Positions 5,358-5,429 of a stretch of DNA of 5,429 nucleotides are shown here, in pieces. The notes beneath the pieces were generated by a model. That model saw nothing but the letters and a program-made list of their open reading frames with translations. It searched no databases and was not told the DNA's origin. How positions within the stretch are numbered: position 1 is the stretch's first letter; every line of letters starts with the position of its first letter. Origin of the DNA: Bacteroidia bacterium (GTDB lineage: Bacteria; Planctomycetota; Phycisphaerae; Phycisphaerales; SM1A02); contig JASGCG010000129.1 in assembly GCA_030054235.1 (NCBI GenBank), positions 1 to 5,429 of the forward strand. The letters are read 5' to 3'. Made by a program: the position numbers and the translations under genes.

Positions 5358-5429
5358 CCGCGCGCACTGTGCGTCCGTCGCTCCTTTGGGGCGCCGGCAT
5401 GCCTCGTTCGCTCAGACAGTCCTCGCCTG
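5358..5429 (+). other. Downstream end of window, possible next gene start
   Basis: I see no terminator after the TGA at 5355-5357. An ATG at 5399 has GGGG (5388-5391) seven bases upstream and stays open for the remaining ten codons (MPRSLRQSSP), which is too short to judge. If genuine, it would be the second gene of the B12-regulated unit. Confidence 0.2.

Noticed and set aside
1..5429. CRISPR arrays, tRNA or rRNA genes, insertion sequences
   Set aside because: No spaced repeat array, tRNA cloverleaf, rRNA signature, transposase or terminal inverted repeats were seen.

Overview
The window is GC-rich, bacterial and gene-dense, with few regulatory gaps. The likely source is a planctomycete, probably of the Phycisphaerae type. 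This is inferred from three things: the high GC content, secreted proteins built from FG-GAP and VCBS-like repeats, and a C-terminal PEP-CTERM-like tail (VPAPGALALL...RSRRR). No marker gene in the window proves the taxonomy.

Layout from left to right. Bases 1-155 are a leader that carries a perfect 18-base direct repeat. A 235-residue cytoplasmic protein (156-863, +) follows; its fold signature is a histidine-kinase-type ATPase, but the usual nucleotide-binding residues are altered. A small hairpin and then a textbook intrinsic terminator (914-950) close that unit. A possible 20-codon leader ORF (988-1050) overlaps the start of a large exported protein (1044-3623, +) made of two beta-propeller regions joined by a Gly/Pro-rich linker. 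A MoxR-family AAA+ ATPase (4616-3627, -) converges on it, with only three bases between the stop codons.

The right end is the most interesting part. Divergent from the MoxR gene lies a compact cobalamin (vitamin B12) riboswitch, with the aptamer at about 4677-4780. A hairpin follows, and then a ribosome binding site, directly upstream of a 170-residue exported protein (4845-5357, +). That protein has a signal peptide and a PEP-CTERM-like tail. Its middle resembles the DUF4430/transcobalamin-like beta domain: a G-x-x-LL-x-x-ID segment, then FxxGxFVTGI, a YWHYW aromatic cluster, and VGAS...NGSFDAWVFG. The hypothesis is a B12-repressed, surface-retained protein that captures cobalamin or a cobamide. 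The riboswitch is read directly from sequence and base pairing. The binding function is inference.

The genes do not form one operon. The first unit ends at its own terminator, the propeller gene and moxR converge, and the B12-controlled gene forms a separate unit that may continue beyond the right edge.
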